The notes: generated by a model not told the origin, from the letters alone. A DNA stretch of 64,000 nucleotides from Pseudomonas pisciculturae (GCF_015461805.1 NZ_JACVZE010000007.1:331589-395588); one strand, 5' to 3'. Positions 25,531 to 33,762 are shown, counted from the stretch's first letter. Program-made: numbers and translations.

Positions 25531-28149
25531 ATGAAAAGCGCAGAAATCCGTGAAGCCTTCCTTCGCTTCTTCGAAGAGCAAGGTCACACCCGTGTCTCCT
25601 CCAGCTCCTTGATCCCAGGCAATGACCCAACCCTGCTGTTCACCAACGCGGGGATGAACCAGTTCAAGGACTGCTTCCTGGGCCAGGAAAAACGCGCCTA
25701 CACCCGTGCCACCAGCAGCCAGAAGTGCGTGCGGGCCGGCGGTAAGAACAGCGACCTGGAAAACGTCGGTTACACCGCTCGTCACCACACCTTCTTTGAA
25801 ATGCTGGGTAACTTCAGCTTTGGTGACTATTTCAAGAAAGATGCGATTACTTTCGCCTGGACCTTCCTGACCGGCGTCTTGAAGCTGCCCAAGGAAAAAC
25901 TCTGGGTCACCGTCTATGCGACAGACGATGAAGCCTATGACATCTGGACCCAGGAAATCGGCGTGCCCGCCGAGCGCATGATCCGCATCGGCGACAACAA
26001 AGGCGCACCGTACGCCTCTGACAACTTCTGGACCATGGGCGATACCGGCCCGTGCGGCCCTTGCACCGAGATCTTCTACGACCACGGCGCCGACATCTGG
26101 GGTGGCCCGCCAGGCTCGCCGGAAGAAGACGGCGACCGTTACATCGAGATCTGGAACAACGTGTTCATGCAGTTCAACCGCACCGCCGATGGTGTGTTGC
26201 ATCCGTTGCCAGCGCCGTCGGTCGACACCGGCATGGGCCTGGAGCGGATCAGCGCGGTGATGCAGCACGTGCACTCCAACTACGAAATCGATCTGTTCAC
26301 CAACCTGCTGAGCGCGTCGGCTGCGGCCATTGGTTGTGCCAATGAGAGCCAGTCGTCCCTCAAGGTGGTGTCGGACCACATCCGTTCGTGCGGCTTCCTG
26401 ATCGCCGATGGCGTGCTGCCGTCGAACGAAGGCCGTGGCTATGTGCTGCGCCGTATCATCCGTCGCGCTTGCCGCCACGGTAACAAGCTGGGCGCCACCG
26501 GCAGCTTCTTCTACAAGATCGTTGCTGCACTGGTTGCCGAGATGGGCGAAGCCTTCCCGGAACTCAAGCAGCAACAAGCCAACATCGAGCGCGTGCTCAA
26601 GGCCGAAGAAGAGCAGTTCTCCAAGACCCTGGAGCATGGCCTGAAAATCCTGGAACAGGATCTGGCTGAACTCAAAGGCACCGTGGTGCCGGGCGACGTG
26701 GTGTTCAAGCTGTACGACACCTACGGCTTCCCGATGGACCTGACTGCCGACATTGCCCGTGAGCGCGAGCTGACTATCGATGAGGCCGGTTTTGAGCGTG
26801 AGATGGAAGCCCAGCGCGTGCGCGCTCGTTCTGCCAGCTCCTTTGGCCTGGACTACAACACCCTGGTCAAGGTTGATGTGCCTACCGAGTTCACCGGCTA
26901 CAACGCCACCGTGGGTTCGGCCAAGATCGTGGCTATCTATAAAGACGGCAAGTCGGTCGATGTGTTGAACGAAGGCGAAGAGGCCGTTGTGGTTCTGGAC
27001 CAGACGCCGTTCTACGCCGAGTCCGGTGGCCAGGTTGGTGACTGTGGCTACCTGAGCTCGACGTCCGGTCGTTTTGAAGTGCGTGACACCACCAAGACTG
27101 GCGGTGCGTTCCTGCATCACGGTGTACTGGTCCTGGGTAACCTGACCATCGGTGCGCCGGTGGACACCCAGGTCGATGCCGATGTGCGTCACGCCACTGC
27201 GCTGAATCACTCGGCCACTCACTTGCTGCACGCGGCACTGCGCCAGGTGCTCGGTGAGCACGTCCAGCAAAAAGGGTCGTTGGTAGACAGCCAGCGCCTG
27301 CGCTTCGACTTCAGCCACTTTGAAGCGATCAAGCCTGAGCAAATCAAGGCCCTGGAAGACATCGTCAACGCCGAGATTCGCAAGAACACGCCGGTGCAAA
27401 CCGAAGAAACCGACATCGAGACCGCCAAGGCCAAGGGCGCCATGGCGCTGTTCGGCGAGAAGTACGGCGACAGCGTGCGCGTATTGAGCATGGGCGGCGA
27501 CTTCTCGGTAGAGCTGTGTGGCGGTATCCACGCCAACCGTACCGGCGACATCGCCCTGCTGAAAATCATCAGCGAAGGCGGCGTGGCCTCCGGTGTGCGT
27601 CGTATCGAGGCAGTGACCGGCGCTGCGGCCCTGGCCTACCTCAATGCGGCCGAAGAACAACTCAAGGAAGCGGCCAGCCTGGTCAAGGGCAGCCGCGACA
27701 ACCTGATCGACAAGCTGTCGGCTGTGCTGGAGCGCAACCGTGCGCTGGAAAAACAGCTCGAACAGCTGCAAGCCAAGGCAGCCAGCGCAGCGGGCGACGA
27801 TTTGTCGGCCTCTGCGGTGGACGTCAAGGACGTGAAAGTGTTGGCTGCACGCCTGGAAGGTCAGGACGGCAAGGCGCTGTTGGCGCTGGTCGATCAGTTG
27901 AAGAACAAGCTCGGCCGCGCAGTGATCCTGCTCGGCAGTGTCCATGAGGATAAGGTCGTTCTGGTTGCCGGTGTAACCAAGGACCTGACTGGCCAACTCA
28001 AGGCCGGTGATTTGATGAAGCAAGCCGCTGCGGCAGTGGGCGGGAAGGGCGGTGGTCGTCCGGACATGGCGCAAGGCGGTGGTGTAGACGCTGGCGCCCT
28101 GGACGCGGCACTGGCCCTGACCGTGCCGTTTGTCGAGGCAGGTATTTAA
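25531..28149 (+). CDS. alaS: Alanyl-tRNA synthetase
   Basis: Charges tRNA-Ala and edits mischarged Ser/Gly. The 872-residue protein has the class II core (residues 1-250: LIPGNDPTLLFTNAGMNQF; motif 3 GMGLERISAVMQ), the editing domain with zinc ligands (HSATHLLHAALRQV and CGGIHANRTGDI), and the C-terminal DHHA1/oligomerisation part (GGGRPDMAQGGG). The start at 25531 is the conserved MKSAEIREAFLRFFEEQGH. Possible autoregulation by the palindrome just upstream, as known for E. coli AlaRS. lysC and rsmA follow, the usual Pseudomonas order. Confidence 0.97.
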   Translation: MKSAEIREAFLRFFEEQGHTRVSSSSLIPGNDPTLLFTNAGMNQFKDCFLGQEKRAYTRATSSQKCVRAGGKNSDLENVGYTARHHTFFEMLGNFSFGDYFKKDAITFAWTFLTGVLKLPKEKLWVTVYATDDEAYDIWTQEIGVPAERMIRIGDNKGAPYASDNFWTMGDTGPCGPCTEIFYDHGADIWGGPPGSPEEDGDRYIEIWNNVFMQFNRTADGVLHPLPAPSVDTGMGLERISAVMQHVHSNYEIDLFTNLLSASAAAIGCANESQSSLKVVSDHIRSCGFLIADGVLPSNEGRGYVLRRIIRRACRHGNKLGATGSFFYKIVAALVAEMGEAFPELKQQQANIERVLKAEEEQFSKTLEHGLKILEQDLAELKGTVVPGDVVFKLYDTYGFPMDLTADIARERELTIDEAGFEREMEAQRVRARSASSFGLDYNTLVKVDVPTEFTGYNATVGSAKIVAIYKDGKSVDVLNEGEEAVVVLDQTPFYAESGGQVGDCGYLSSTSGRFEVRDTTKTGGAFLHHGVLVLGNLTIGAPVDTQVDADVRHATALNHSATHLLHAALRQVLGEHVQQKGSLVDSQRLRFDFSHFEAIKPEQIKALEDIVNAEIRKNTPVQTEETDIETAKAKGAMALFGEKYGDSVRVLSMGGDFSVELCGGIHANRTGDIALLKIISEGGVASGVRRIEAVTGAAALAYLNAAEEQLKEAASLVKGSRDNLIDKLSAVLERNRALEKQLEQLQAKAASAAGDDLSASAVDVKDVKVLAARLEGQDGKALLALVDQLKNKLGRAVILLGSVHEDKVVLVAGVTKDLTGQLKAGDLMKQAAAAVGGKGGGRPDMAQGGGVDAGALDAALALTVPFVEAGI

Positions 28150-28244
28150 GGCATTGTTAACCCGCCCGTGGTCTAGTCGCGGGCAGGTGCAGTGCTGGTT
28201 GATTGGATATTAGGCGCCCCTTTACGGGCTGAGGCGGCTTAGAA

Positions 28245-29486
28245 ATGGCTTTGATCGTACAGAAGTTTGGAGGCACCTCGGTCGGTTCTGTCGAAAGAAT
28301 CGAACAGGTGGCCGACAAAGTTAAAAAATTCCGCGATGCCGGCGACGACCTGGTGGTGGTGCTGTCGGCCATGAGCGGCGAGACCAATCGCCTGATCGAA
28401 CTGGCCAAGGCAATCAGCGGCGATCAACAACCGCTGCCGCGTGAGCTGGATGTGATTGTGTCCACGGGCGAGCAGGTGACCATCGCCTTGCTGGCCATGG
28501 CGCTGAACAAGCGCGGTGTGCCGGCGGTGTCCTACACTGGCAGCCAGGTGCGCATCCTCACCGACAGCGCGCATACCAAGGCGCGCATCCTGCAGATTGA
28601 CGATCAGAAAATTCGTACTGATCTCAAGGCCGGGCGCGTGGTAGTTGTAGCGGGCTTCCAGGGTGTGGATGAGCACGGCAACATCACGACCCTGGGGCGT
28701 GGCGGTTCAGACACTACTGGTGTAGCGCTGGCAGCGGCCCTCAAGGCTGATGAATGCCAGATCTACACCGATGTGGACGGCGTCTACACCACTGACCCGC
28801 GTGTGGTGTCCGTGGCCCAGCGCCTGGACAAGATCACCTTTGAAGAGATGCTGGAAATGGCCAGCCTCGGTTCCAAGGTGTTGCAGATCCGTGCGGTGGA
28901 ATTCGCCGGCAAGTACAACGTTCCGCTGCGCGTATTGCACAGCTTCAAAGAGGGTCCGGGCACCCTCATTACTATTGATGAAGAGGAATCCATGGAACAG
29001 CCGATCATTTCCGGTATCGCTTTCAACCGTGATGAAGCCAAGCTGACTATCCGTGGCGTGCCAGACACCCCGGGCGTGGCGTTCAAGATTCTGGGCCCTA
29101 TCAGCGACGCGAATGTTGAAGTCGACATGATCGTGCAGAACGTTTCGCACGATAACACCACCGATTTCACCTTTACTGTGCACCGCAATGAGTACGATGC
29201 GGCGCTCAAGATCCTGGAGAACACTGCGAGCGAGATTGGCGCCCGTGAAGTGGTCGGCGATACCAAGATTGCCAAGGTGTCGATCGTTGGCGTGGGCATG
29301 CGTTCCCATGCCGGTGTTGCCAGCCGCATGTTTGGGGCCCTGGCCAAAGAGAGCATCAACATCCAGATGATCTCCACCTCGGAGATCAAGGTCTCGGTGG
29401 TGATTGAAGAGAAGTACCTGGAACTGGCTGTACGCGCGCTGCATACCGCGTTTGAGCTGGACGCTCCGGCCCGACAGGGCGAGTGA
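28245..29486 (+). CDS. lysC: Aspartate kinase
   Basis: Phosphorylates aspartate, the first step to lysine, threonine, methionine and diaminopimelate. The 413-residue protein has the kinase domain (ALIVQKFGGTSVGSVERI at the start; GRGGSDTTGVALAAAL; TDVDGVYTTDPRVV) and two C-terminal ACT domains (from about 265: IRGVPDTPGVAFKILGPIS and VGVGMRSHAGVASRMFGAL), which bind lysine and/or threonine. An in-frame ATG at 28992 behind GAGGAAT could give a separate regulatory beta chain. Ends with a strong terminator. Confidence 0.96.
   Translation: MALIVQKFGGTSVGSVERIEQVADKVKKFRDAGDDLVVVLSAMSGETNRLIELAKAISGDQQPLPRELDVIVSTGEQVTIALLAMALNKRGVPAVSYTGSQVRILTDSAHTKARILQIDDQKIRTDLKAGRVVVVAGFQGVDEHGNITTLGRGGSDTTGVALAAALKADECQIYTDVDGVYTTDPRVVSVAQRLDKITFEEMLEMASLGSKVLQIRAVEFAGKYNVPLRVLHSFKEGPGTLITIDEEESMEQPIISGIAFNRDEAKLTIRGVPDTPGVAFKILGPISDANVEVDMIVQNVSHDNTTDFTFTVHRNEYDAALKILENTASEIGAREVVGDTKIAKVSIVGVGMRSHAGVASRMFGALAKESINIQMISTSEIKVSVVIEEKYLELAVRALHTAFELDAPARQGE
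28992..29486 (+). CDS. Possible internal-start aspartokinase beta chain
   Basis: The codons AAGAGGAATCC lie just before an in-frame ATG (MEQPIISGIAFNRDEAKLT). The product would be the 164-residue ACT-domain half. Alpha2-beta2 aspartokinases made this way are known in Bacillus and Corynebacterium, and annotated for some Pseudomonas relatives. No direct evidence of use here. Confidence 0.4.
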   Translation: MEQPIISGIAFNRDEAKLTIRGVPDTPGVAFKILGPISDANVEVDMIVQNVSHDNTTDFTFTVHRNEYDAALKILENTASEIGAREVVGDTKIAKVSIVGVGMRSHAGVASRMFGALAKESINIQMISTSEIKVSVVIEEKYLELAVRALHTAFELDAPARQGE

Positions 29487-29494
29487 TGTAATGC

Positions 29495-29530
29495 CAGGAA
29501 GGCGCGGTTTACCGCGCCTTTCCTTTTTTT
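29495..29530 (+). terminator. Terminator of lysC
   Basis: AGGAAGGCGCGGT / ACCGCGCCTTTCCT stem with TTTTTTT, 9 nt after the lysC stop. Confidence 0.9.
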
Positions 29531-29660
29531 GTAGGGCGCATGTTCTTTTGCGTGGGCTCGACAATACTTAGGCGGTAGGGCTATGGCCTGTTGGTTGTAG
29601 GTCGAAGGCCTTTTTTTTGCAGACTGTTGTTCCTGAAATGAAATGCGTGAGGAGAAAGGT

Positions 29661-29849
29661 ATGCTGATTCTGACTCGTCGTTGCGCAGAAAGCCTGATTA
29701 TCGGTGATGGCGAAATCACCGTGACCGTGCTCGGCGTCAAAGGCAATCAAGTGCGTATAGGGGTTAACGCTCCGAAAGAGGTAGCTGTCCACCGCGAGGA
29801 AATCTACCTGCGGATCAAGAAAGAGAAGGACGAAGAACCAAGCCTTTAA
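29661..29849 (+). CDS. rsmA: Carbon storage/secondary-metabolism regulator RsmA
   Basis: Small RNA-binding post-transcriptional regulator (CsrA family), 62 residues. It binds GGA motifs at ribosome sites and is titrated by Rsm small RNAs under Gac control. Visible: MLILTRRCAESLIIGDGEI, VTVLGVKGNQVRIGVNAP, and KEVAVHREEIYLRI with the RNA-contacting Val-His-Arg-Glu segment. The ATG at 29661 lies behind GAGGAGAAAGGT; an earlier start at 29643 is less likely. The setting between lysC and tRNA-Ser is the standard Pseudomonas rsmA locus. Confidence 0.96.
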   Translation: MLILTRRCAESLIIGDGEITVTVLGVKGNQVRIGVNAPKEVAVHREEIYLRIKKEKDEEPSL

Positions 29850-29867
29850 TTTTTATCGTTTTTTATG

Positions 29868-29897
29868 TTTGCAAACGGGGATGAACGTGGTTAATAT
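29868..29897 (+). promoter_or_regulatory. Promoter of tRNA-Ser
   Basis: TTTGCA, 18 bp, TAATAT, about 15 nt before the tRNA 5' end: a reasonable sigma-70 promoter. Confidence 0.55.
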
Positions 29898-29911
29898 ACG
29901 CCCCGTGTTGC

Positions 29912-30002
29912 GGAGAGCTGGCCGAGTGGCCGAAGGCGCTCCCCTGCTAAGGGAGTACACCTCAAAAGGGTGTCGGGGGTTCGAATCCCCCGTTCTCCGC
30001 CA
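29912..30002 (+). tRNA. tRNA-Ser (GCT)
   Basis: 91-nt class II tRNA with acceptor GGAGAGC / GTTCTCC, discriminator G and encoded CCA. Anticodon loop CTGCTAA gives GCT. The long variable arm (GTACACCTCAAAAGGGTGT) is typical of serine tRNAs. Confidence 0.97.
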
Positions 30003-30068
30003 TTATTTGCTTAGTACGTTGCAATCTGGTTTTTTTCGTAAGTTGTTGAAATTAAACGAAAAAAACGC

Positions 30069-30096
30069 TTTACATAGAGATTGAACGGCCTATAAT
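30069..30096 (+). promoter_or_regulatory. Promoter of the tRNA-Arg pair
   Basis: TTTACA, 16 bp, TATAAT, ending 14 nt before the first tRNA-Arg; a GC-rich stretch (GCGCGGC) follows the -10, resembling a stringent discriminator. Confidence 0.75.
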
Positions 30097-30110
30097 GCGC
30101 GGCAACAAAT

Positions 30111-30187
30111 GCACTCGTAGCTCAGCTGGATAGAGTACTCGGCTACGAACCGAGCGGTCACAGGTTCGAATCCTGTCGAGTGCACCA
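30111..30187 (+). tRNA. tRNA-Arg (ACG), copy 1
   Basis: 77-nt tRNA with acceptor GCACTCG / CGAGTGC and encoded CCA. Anticodon loop CTACGAA gives ACG (read as inosine at the wobble base). Identical to copy 2. Confidence 0.97.
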
Positions 30188-30259
30188 TTTAAGAGTCAGT
30201 TGCAGCAATGCAGGTGACTTGGCTTCAACCAGTTGTGATCTGGTCTAAAAACACAATCT

Positions 30260-30336
30260 GCACTCGTAGCTCAGCTGGATAGAGTACTCGGCTACGAACC
30301 GAGCGGTCACAGGTTCGAATCCTGTCGAGTGCACCA
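30260..30336 (+). tRNA. tRNA-Arg (ACG), copy 2
   Basis: Exact duplicate of the tRNA 149 nt upstream; 72 nt of unique spacer separate them. Followed at once by a terminator, so the two are one transcript. Confidence 0.97.
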
Positions 30337-30343
30337 TACAAAC

Positions 30344-30370
30344 AAAAAGCCCGCCTAGTGCGGGCTTTTT
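30344..30370 (+). terminator. Terminator of the tRNA-Arg pair
   Basis: AAAAAGCCCGC / GCGGGCTTTTT stem with T-run, 8 nt after the CCA end. Confidence 0.9.
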
Positions 30371-30662
30371 GCCGTCTGGGTTTTATCTTTTTCTCCCGCC
30401 CCATGTGTTTTCCTTTCGGGCTGCGTCGTCGCAGTTCATAGATGCAGCCGATACTAGCTTTGGTTCGCAAGCGCTTGTTCTTTCCAGTTTTTTAACGTTT
30501 AAAACGCACGCAGCGTGTATCATTGCGCCCGTCAGCCCCGCCGGGGCTTGTGGAATACCTCCATGGACTTACCCAGTAGTAACTCAGTAACCCGTTTTAC
30601 CAATCATGAATTGACTGATTGATCCTTCCGGCGTGCCCCGCTGCTGGGAGTGGAGTTCGCCT
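30371..30662 (+). other. Leader region upstream of mgtE
   Basis: About 290 nt without a convincing gene. It holds GC-rich foldbacks (GCACGCAGCGTG-like; GCCCCGCCGGGGC around 30536-30547) and a GGAGTGGAG ribosome site near mgtE. I do not see the conserved blocks of the M-box magnesium riboswitch. Confidence 0.4.
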
Positions 30663-32105
30663 ATGACCGAAGTAGAAGTAAAGAAAACACAAGAAAGCCT
30701 GCAGGATCGCCTGGCTCAAGTCATTGAGCTGTTGCAGCGCCAGCGCGTGGTCGAAGACCTCACGCATCGCCAGGATGGTCCGAATAACAATCTGGTTGAA
30801 AACCTGGTTCACCGGCAGAACCTCGTCGAGCTGCAACGCAAGCTCGATGACCTGCACTCCGCCGACGTTGCCTATATCCTCGAAGCCTTGCCGCTCGATG
30901 ATCGACTGACTCTTTGGCAGTTGGTCAAGGCTGACCGCGACGGCGACATCCTCCTCGAAGTATCCGACTCGGTTCGTGAAACCCTGATCGCCGACATGGA
31001 CGATCACGAGCTCCTGGCTGCGGCCAAGGAGATGGATGCCGACGAACTCGCTGACCTGGCCCCTGAGTTGCCACGCGACGTTGTGCATGAGCTGATGGAG
31101 GCTCTGGACGGCCAGCAGCGTGAGCGTGTGCGCTCTGCGCTGTCCTATGACGAGGATCAGGTCGGCGCCCTGATGGACTTCGAGATGGTCACCATCCGCG
31201 AAGACGTCAGCCTGGAAGTGGTCTTGCGTTACCTGCGCCGCCTCAAGGAGCTGCCAGGTCATACCGACAAACTGTTTGTGGTGGATTACGAAGGCATCCT
31301 CAAGGGTGTGCTGCCGATCAAGCGTCTGCTGGTCAATGACCCGGATAAAAAAGTTGCTGACTTGATGGCCAGCGACACCGTGAGCTTTCACCCGGATGAA
31401 GATGCCTACGAGGCCGCCCAGGCATTCGAGCGTTATGACCTGATCTCGGCGCCCGTGGTCGACAAGAACGGCAAGCTGATCGGCCGTCTGACCATCGATG
31501 AAATGGTCGACTTGATTCGTGAAGAGAGTGAAACCGAAGTTCTCAACATGGCGGGTTTGCGTGAAGAGGAAGATATCTTTGCGTCGGTCTGGCGCTCGCT
31601 GCATAACCGTTGGGCGTGGCTGGCCGTTAACCTGATTACCGCCTTTATCGCTTCGCGGGTGATTGGGCTGTTTGAGGGCTCGATCGAGAAGCTGGTGGCC
31701 CTGGCGGCGCTGATGCCGATCGTTGCCGGCATCGGCGGTAACTCGGGCAACCAAACGATCACCATGATCGTGCGCGCCATGGCGCTGGATCAGGTGAGCA
31801 CCGCCAATTCGTCACGCTTGCTTCGCAAGGAGCTGGCGGTTGGCCTGATCAACGGCCTTGTATGGGGTGGCGTGATTGGTGTGGTGGCTTACTTGCTGTA
31901 TGGCAGTTGGTCGCTCGGCGTTGTTATGACAGCGGCAATGACCCTCAACCTCCTGTTGGCCGCGTTGATGGGGGTATTAATCCCCATGACCCTGGCGCGG
32001 CTGGGGCGTGACCCGGCAATGGGTGCCAGTGTGATGATTACCGCCATGACTGACAGTGGTGGCTTCTTTATCTTCCTTGGTTTGGCGACGATCTTCCTGC
32101 TTTGA
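30663..32105 (+). CDS. mgtE: MgtE-type magnesium transporter
   Basis: Inner-membrane magnesium channel of 480 residues. The cytoplasmic N domain is acidic and helical (about 30-130: LHSADVAYILEALPLDDRL), followed by a CBS pair (about 140-265: VGALMDFEMVTIRED; YDLISAPVVDKNGKLIGRL) that senses internal magnesium. Then come five membrane helices with the pore signature MPIVAGIGGNSGNQT. The ATG at 30663 follows GGAGTGGAG; an upstream ATG at 30633 lacks a ribosome site. Monocistronic. Confidence 0.94.
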   Translation: MTEVEVKKTQESLQDRLAQVIELLQRQRVVEDLTHRQDGPNNNLVENLVHRQNLVELQRKLDDLHSADVAYILEALPLDDRLTLWQLVKADRDGDILLEVSDSVRETLIADMDDHELLAAAKEMDADELADLAPELPRDVVHELMEALDGQQRERVRSALSYDEDQVGALMDFEMVTIREDVSLEVVLRYLRRLKELPGHTDKLFVVDYEGILKGVLPIKRLLVNDPDKKVADLMASDTVSFHPDEDAYEAAQAFERYDLISAPVVDKNGKLIGRLTIDEMVDLIREESETEVLNMAGLREEEDIFASVWRSLHNRWAWLAVNLITAFIASRVIGLFEGSIEKLVALAALMPIVAGIGGNSGNQTITMIVRAMALDQVSTANSSRLLRKELAVGLINGLVWGGVIGVVAYLLYGSWSLGVVMTAAMTLNLLLAALMGVLIPMTLARLGRDPAMGASVMITAMTDSGGFFIFLGLATIFLL

Positions 32106-32163
32106 CCTCATCCTGTGGGGGCAGCTCTGCCCCCCACTTCATTGCATCTTCTCAAATCCCACG

Positions 32164-32192
32164 CAAAAAAAAGCCAGCACATGGCTGGCTTC
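32164..32192 (-). terminator. Terminator of amrZ
   Basis: AAGCCAGC-ACAT-GGCTGGCTT foldback with eight A on the plus strand, giving a T-run when read from amrZ. It may also stop mgtE transcripts weakly. Confidence 0.75.
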
Positions 32193-32208
32193 GGCTTTCA
32201 GTGGCAGA

Positions 32209-32535
32209 TCAATTGGCTTCTGCGGCCGCCTCAACGTCGTGCGCGATAAGCGAGACGAGAGCATTTTGCTGGCGGTGGGAGAGCTGACGAAAACGCTGCA
32301 GCAGTTCGCGTTCGTGCAGTGACAGCTCAGGGCTGTCCAGGCGCATGCTCAACTCTTCACCCAGCGCACCTTCCTGAATAAGGCTCTGTTCCAGGCGCGC
32401 GATGATTTCGGAGTTCATGCTGCGGTGATGATTGCGAGCCACCTCGGCAATGCGTTCCCGCATTCCGTCTGGCAGACGTACGACGAACTTGTCAGCCGTA
32501 CGGCTGGAATAAATTGCCTGTTTCAATGGGCGCAT
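32209..32535 (-). CDS. amrZ: Ribbon-helix-helix regulator AmrZ
   Basis: Arc-family DNA-binding regulator of alginate, cellulose/Psl-type exopolysaccharide, c-di-GMP enzymes and flagellar genes. The 108-residue protein begins MRPLKQAIYSSRTADKFVVR and carries the ribbon-helix-helix core KFVVRLPDGMRERIAEVAR / RSMNSEIIARLEQSL; the conserved C-terminal tetramerisation part (LDSPELSLHERELLQRFRQL) is intact. Nearly identical in layout to P. aeruginosa AmrZ. It lies a few kilobases from the flagellar block, which it regulates in other pseudomonads. Confidence 0.95.
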   Translation of the reverse strand: MRPLKQAIYSSRTADKFVVRLPDGMRERIAEVARNHHRSMNSEIIARLEQSLIQEGALGEELSMRLDSPELSLHERELLQRFRQLSHRQQNALVSLIAHDVEAAAEAN

Positions 32536-32935
32536 ATATTTAACCGGTTAGTTCAGGGGAGCGGTTTTTGGAATTGGCCGCAAGATGTCTGTTAGGACAA
32601 GGCTTGCGGGCAAATGTTCAACCTCAATTGCAAAGAGGCCGCATCATGCCTCAGATTTGCCAGTTCCTTGGCGTCAATTCTGTGACAAATATTGAACTGC
32701 CTAAAGGCTTTATGCCAGCACTCATTTGCATTTTTGCGGACTGGTTGGAAAACTTTCCGACGAATGATCCAGCAAGCGAACATCCCGTAAAACCGAGCCA
32801 CCGCAGGGTTTGAGGCCACTCATTCTAAAGCAAAGTGGCCTTTTGCCCGTAGCGATAAGGCTAGTGGCATTTTGCCGATTTGCTAGCGCGAGGCGACATA
32901 AGGTCGGAGGAGGGGGAGTCGGAGGGCAGGGGGAG
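32536..32935 (-). promoter_or_regulatory. amrZ upstream region with repeated GTGGC-TTTTGCC words
   Basis: About 400 nt without a gene. AGTGGCCTTTTGCC (32834-32847) and AGTGGCATTTTGCC (32863-32876) are direct repeats 29 bp apart; on the minus strand they read GGCAAAAxGCCAC, close to reported AmrZ motifs. A further GGCAAATCTGAGGCA-like word lies at about 32646-32662. Autoregulation is plausible. Confidence 0.45.
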
Positions 32936-33115
32936 TTAGCGCAAGACGGGATCGAATTTGATGCGACGACCCACGATCAGGGTGATCAACAGTAGCGTGC
33001 CGGATATGCCCGCGGCGACCAGTGCGGTGATTTGCCCTTCCTCGGAGCTGACATTCAGGCCAAGCGCCAAGGTGATAAGGGTCAGGCAAAAAAACAGCCA
33101 GGCGGATTTGCTCAT
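32936..33115 (-). CDS. Small two-helix membrane protein
   Basis: A 59-residue protein: MSKSAWLFFCLTLITLALG is a first membrane helix, and ITALVAAGISGTLLLITLIV a second, ending in a basic RRIKFDPVLR tail. Start ATG at 33115 behind AGGAAACC. It follows the next small gene by 11 nt, so the two form an operon. No known function; likely an inner-membrane hairpin. Confidence 0.7.
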   Translation of the reverse strand: MSKSAWLFFCLTLITLALGLNVSSEEGQITALVAAGISGTLLLITLIVGRRIKFDPVLR

Positions 33116-33126
33116 GAGTGGTTTCC

Positions 33127-33354
33127 TCAGAAAACCCAGTGTTCGGATGCAGGCGCAGCCTGGGTGCCTTGGGTCAGGCGTACCGGCGATTGTGCGTTTG
33201 GGGTCATCACCGCCAGTTGCGGACGTTGTTGCAGGTGGTGCGGCACAGCCTGGCTGATCTGGGCAGGGTCATTACTGCCGGTCGATTGAAAGTGAAACGT
33301 CACCAGTGCAGCCAGGGCTACGGTGTTAAGGGCTAACAGAAGGGCACTGTTCAT
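33127..33354 (-). CDS. Small exported or membrane-anchored protein
   Basis: A 75-residue protein with an N-terminal hydrophobic helix (MNSALLLALNTVALAALVTF) and then a polar, Gln/Pro-rich tail (PHHLQQRPQLAVMTPN). The ATG at 33354 is preferred to the ATG two codons earlier because GGAGA then has normal 8-9 nt spacing. First gene of a two-gene unit with the 59-residue membrane protein. Function unknown. Confidence 0.65.
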   Translation of the reverse strand: MNSALLLALNTVALAALVTFHFQSTGSNDPAQISQAVPHHLQQRPQLAVMTPNAQSPVRLTQGTQAAPASEHWVF

Positions 33355-33679
33355 GGTCATGTTCTCCGCTTAACGCCGTGACTGAAGAGGGTTGTGGGAG
33401 AAGTATTGCAGGTGTCGTGCCAATCTTTTATTTCAATAAAATCAAGGGTTTGAGTCTACTTCAAATGCCTCGGGTGTTGCAATTTGCAATGCTGGCATTT
33501 TGGGGTAGTGCATTTTGCACGGCGGGCCCAAGTGCCCGTGTTTGTGGGGTGAAACCTACGTCCGTCACAGGAGGATCGGCCTACACTCAAAAAGCCCACG
33601 GACGACATGACAAAACCGACCTCGGCCGTTAACATGCACGCCGTCCGTCGCTACGCCTGTGGCGCGATGGCTGTCATTT
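33355..33679 (-). promoter_or_regulatory. Upstream region of the small-protein operon with two palindromes
   Basis: 325 nt between the small-protein operon and tRNA-Arg. TTGCAATTTGCAA (33477-33489) and GTGCATTTTGCAC (33508-33520) are perfect odd palindromes 31 bp apart, i.e. on the same face of the helix, with related core TGCA-WTT-TGCA. They sit 120-170 bp before the operon start. No other gene is seen. Confidence 0.45.
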
Positions 33680-33756
33680 GTCCCAGTAGCTCAATTGGAT
33701 AGAGCATCCCCCTCCTAAGGGGAAGGTTGGCCGTTCGAACCGGCCCTGGGACACCA
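33680..33756 (+). tRNA. tRNA-Arg (CCT)
   Basis: 77-nt tRNA with acceptor GTCCCAG / CTGGGAC and encoded CCA; anticodon loop CTCCTAA gives CCT. A terminator follows directly. Confidence 0.97.
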
Positions 33757-33762
33757 TATTCT

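Noticed and set aside
25528..28074. 848-codon open frame on the minus strand opposite alaS
   Set aside because: Shadow of alaS; no start context, and the protein resembles nothing known.
30371..30662. Magnesium (M-box) riboswitch before mgtE
   Set aside because: The conserved M-box sequence blocks are absent; only generic GC-rich foldbacks are present.
29912..33756. tRNA genes as integration sites of a genomic island
   Set aside because: Each tRNA is followed at once by its terminator and ordinary core genes; no integrase and no direct repeat of a tRNA 3' end is seen. The two identical tRNA-Arg (ACG) copies are a normal tandem pair.
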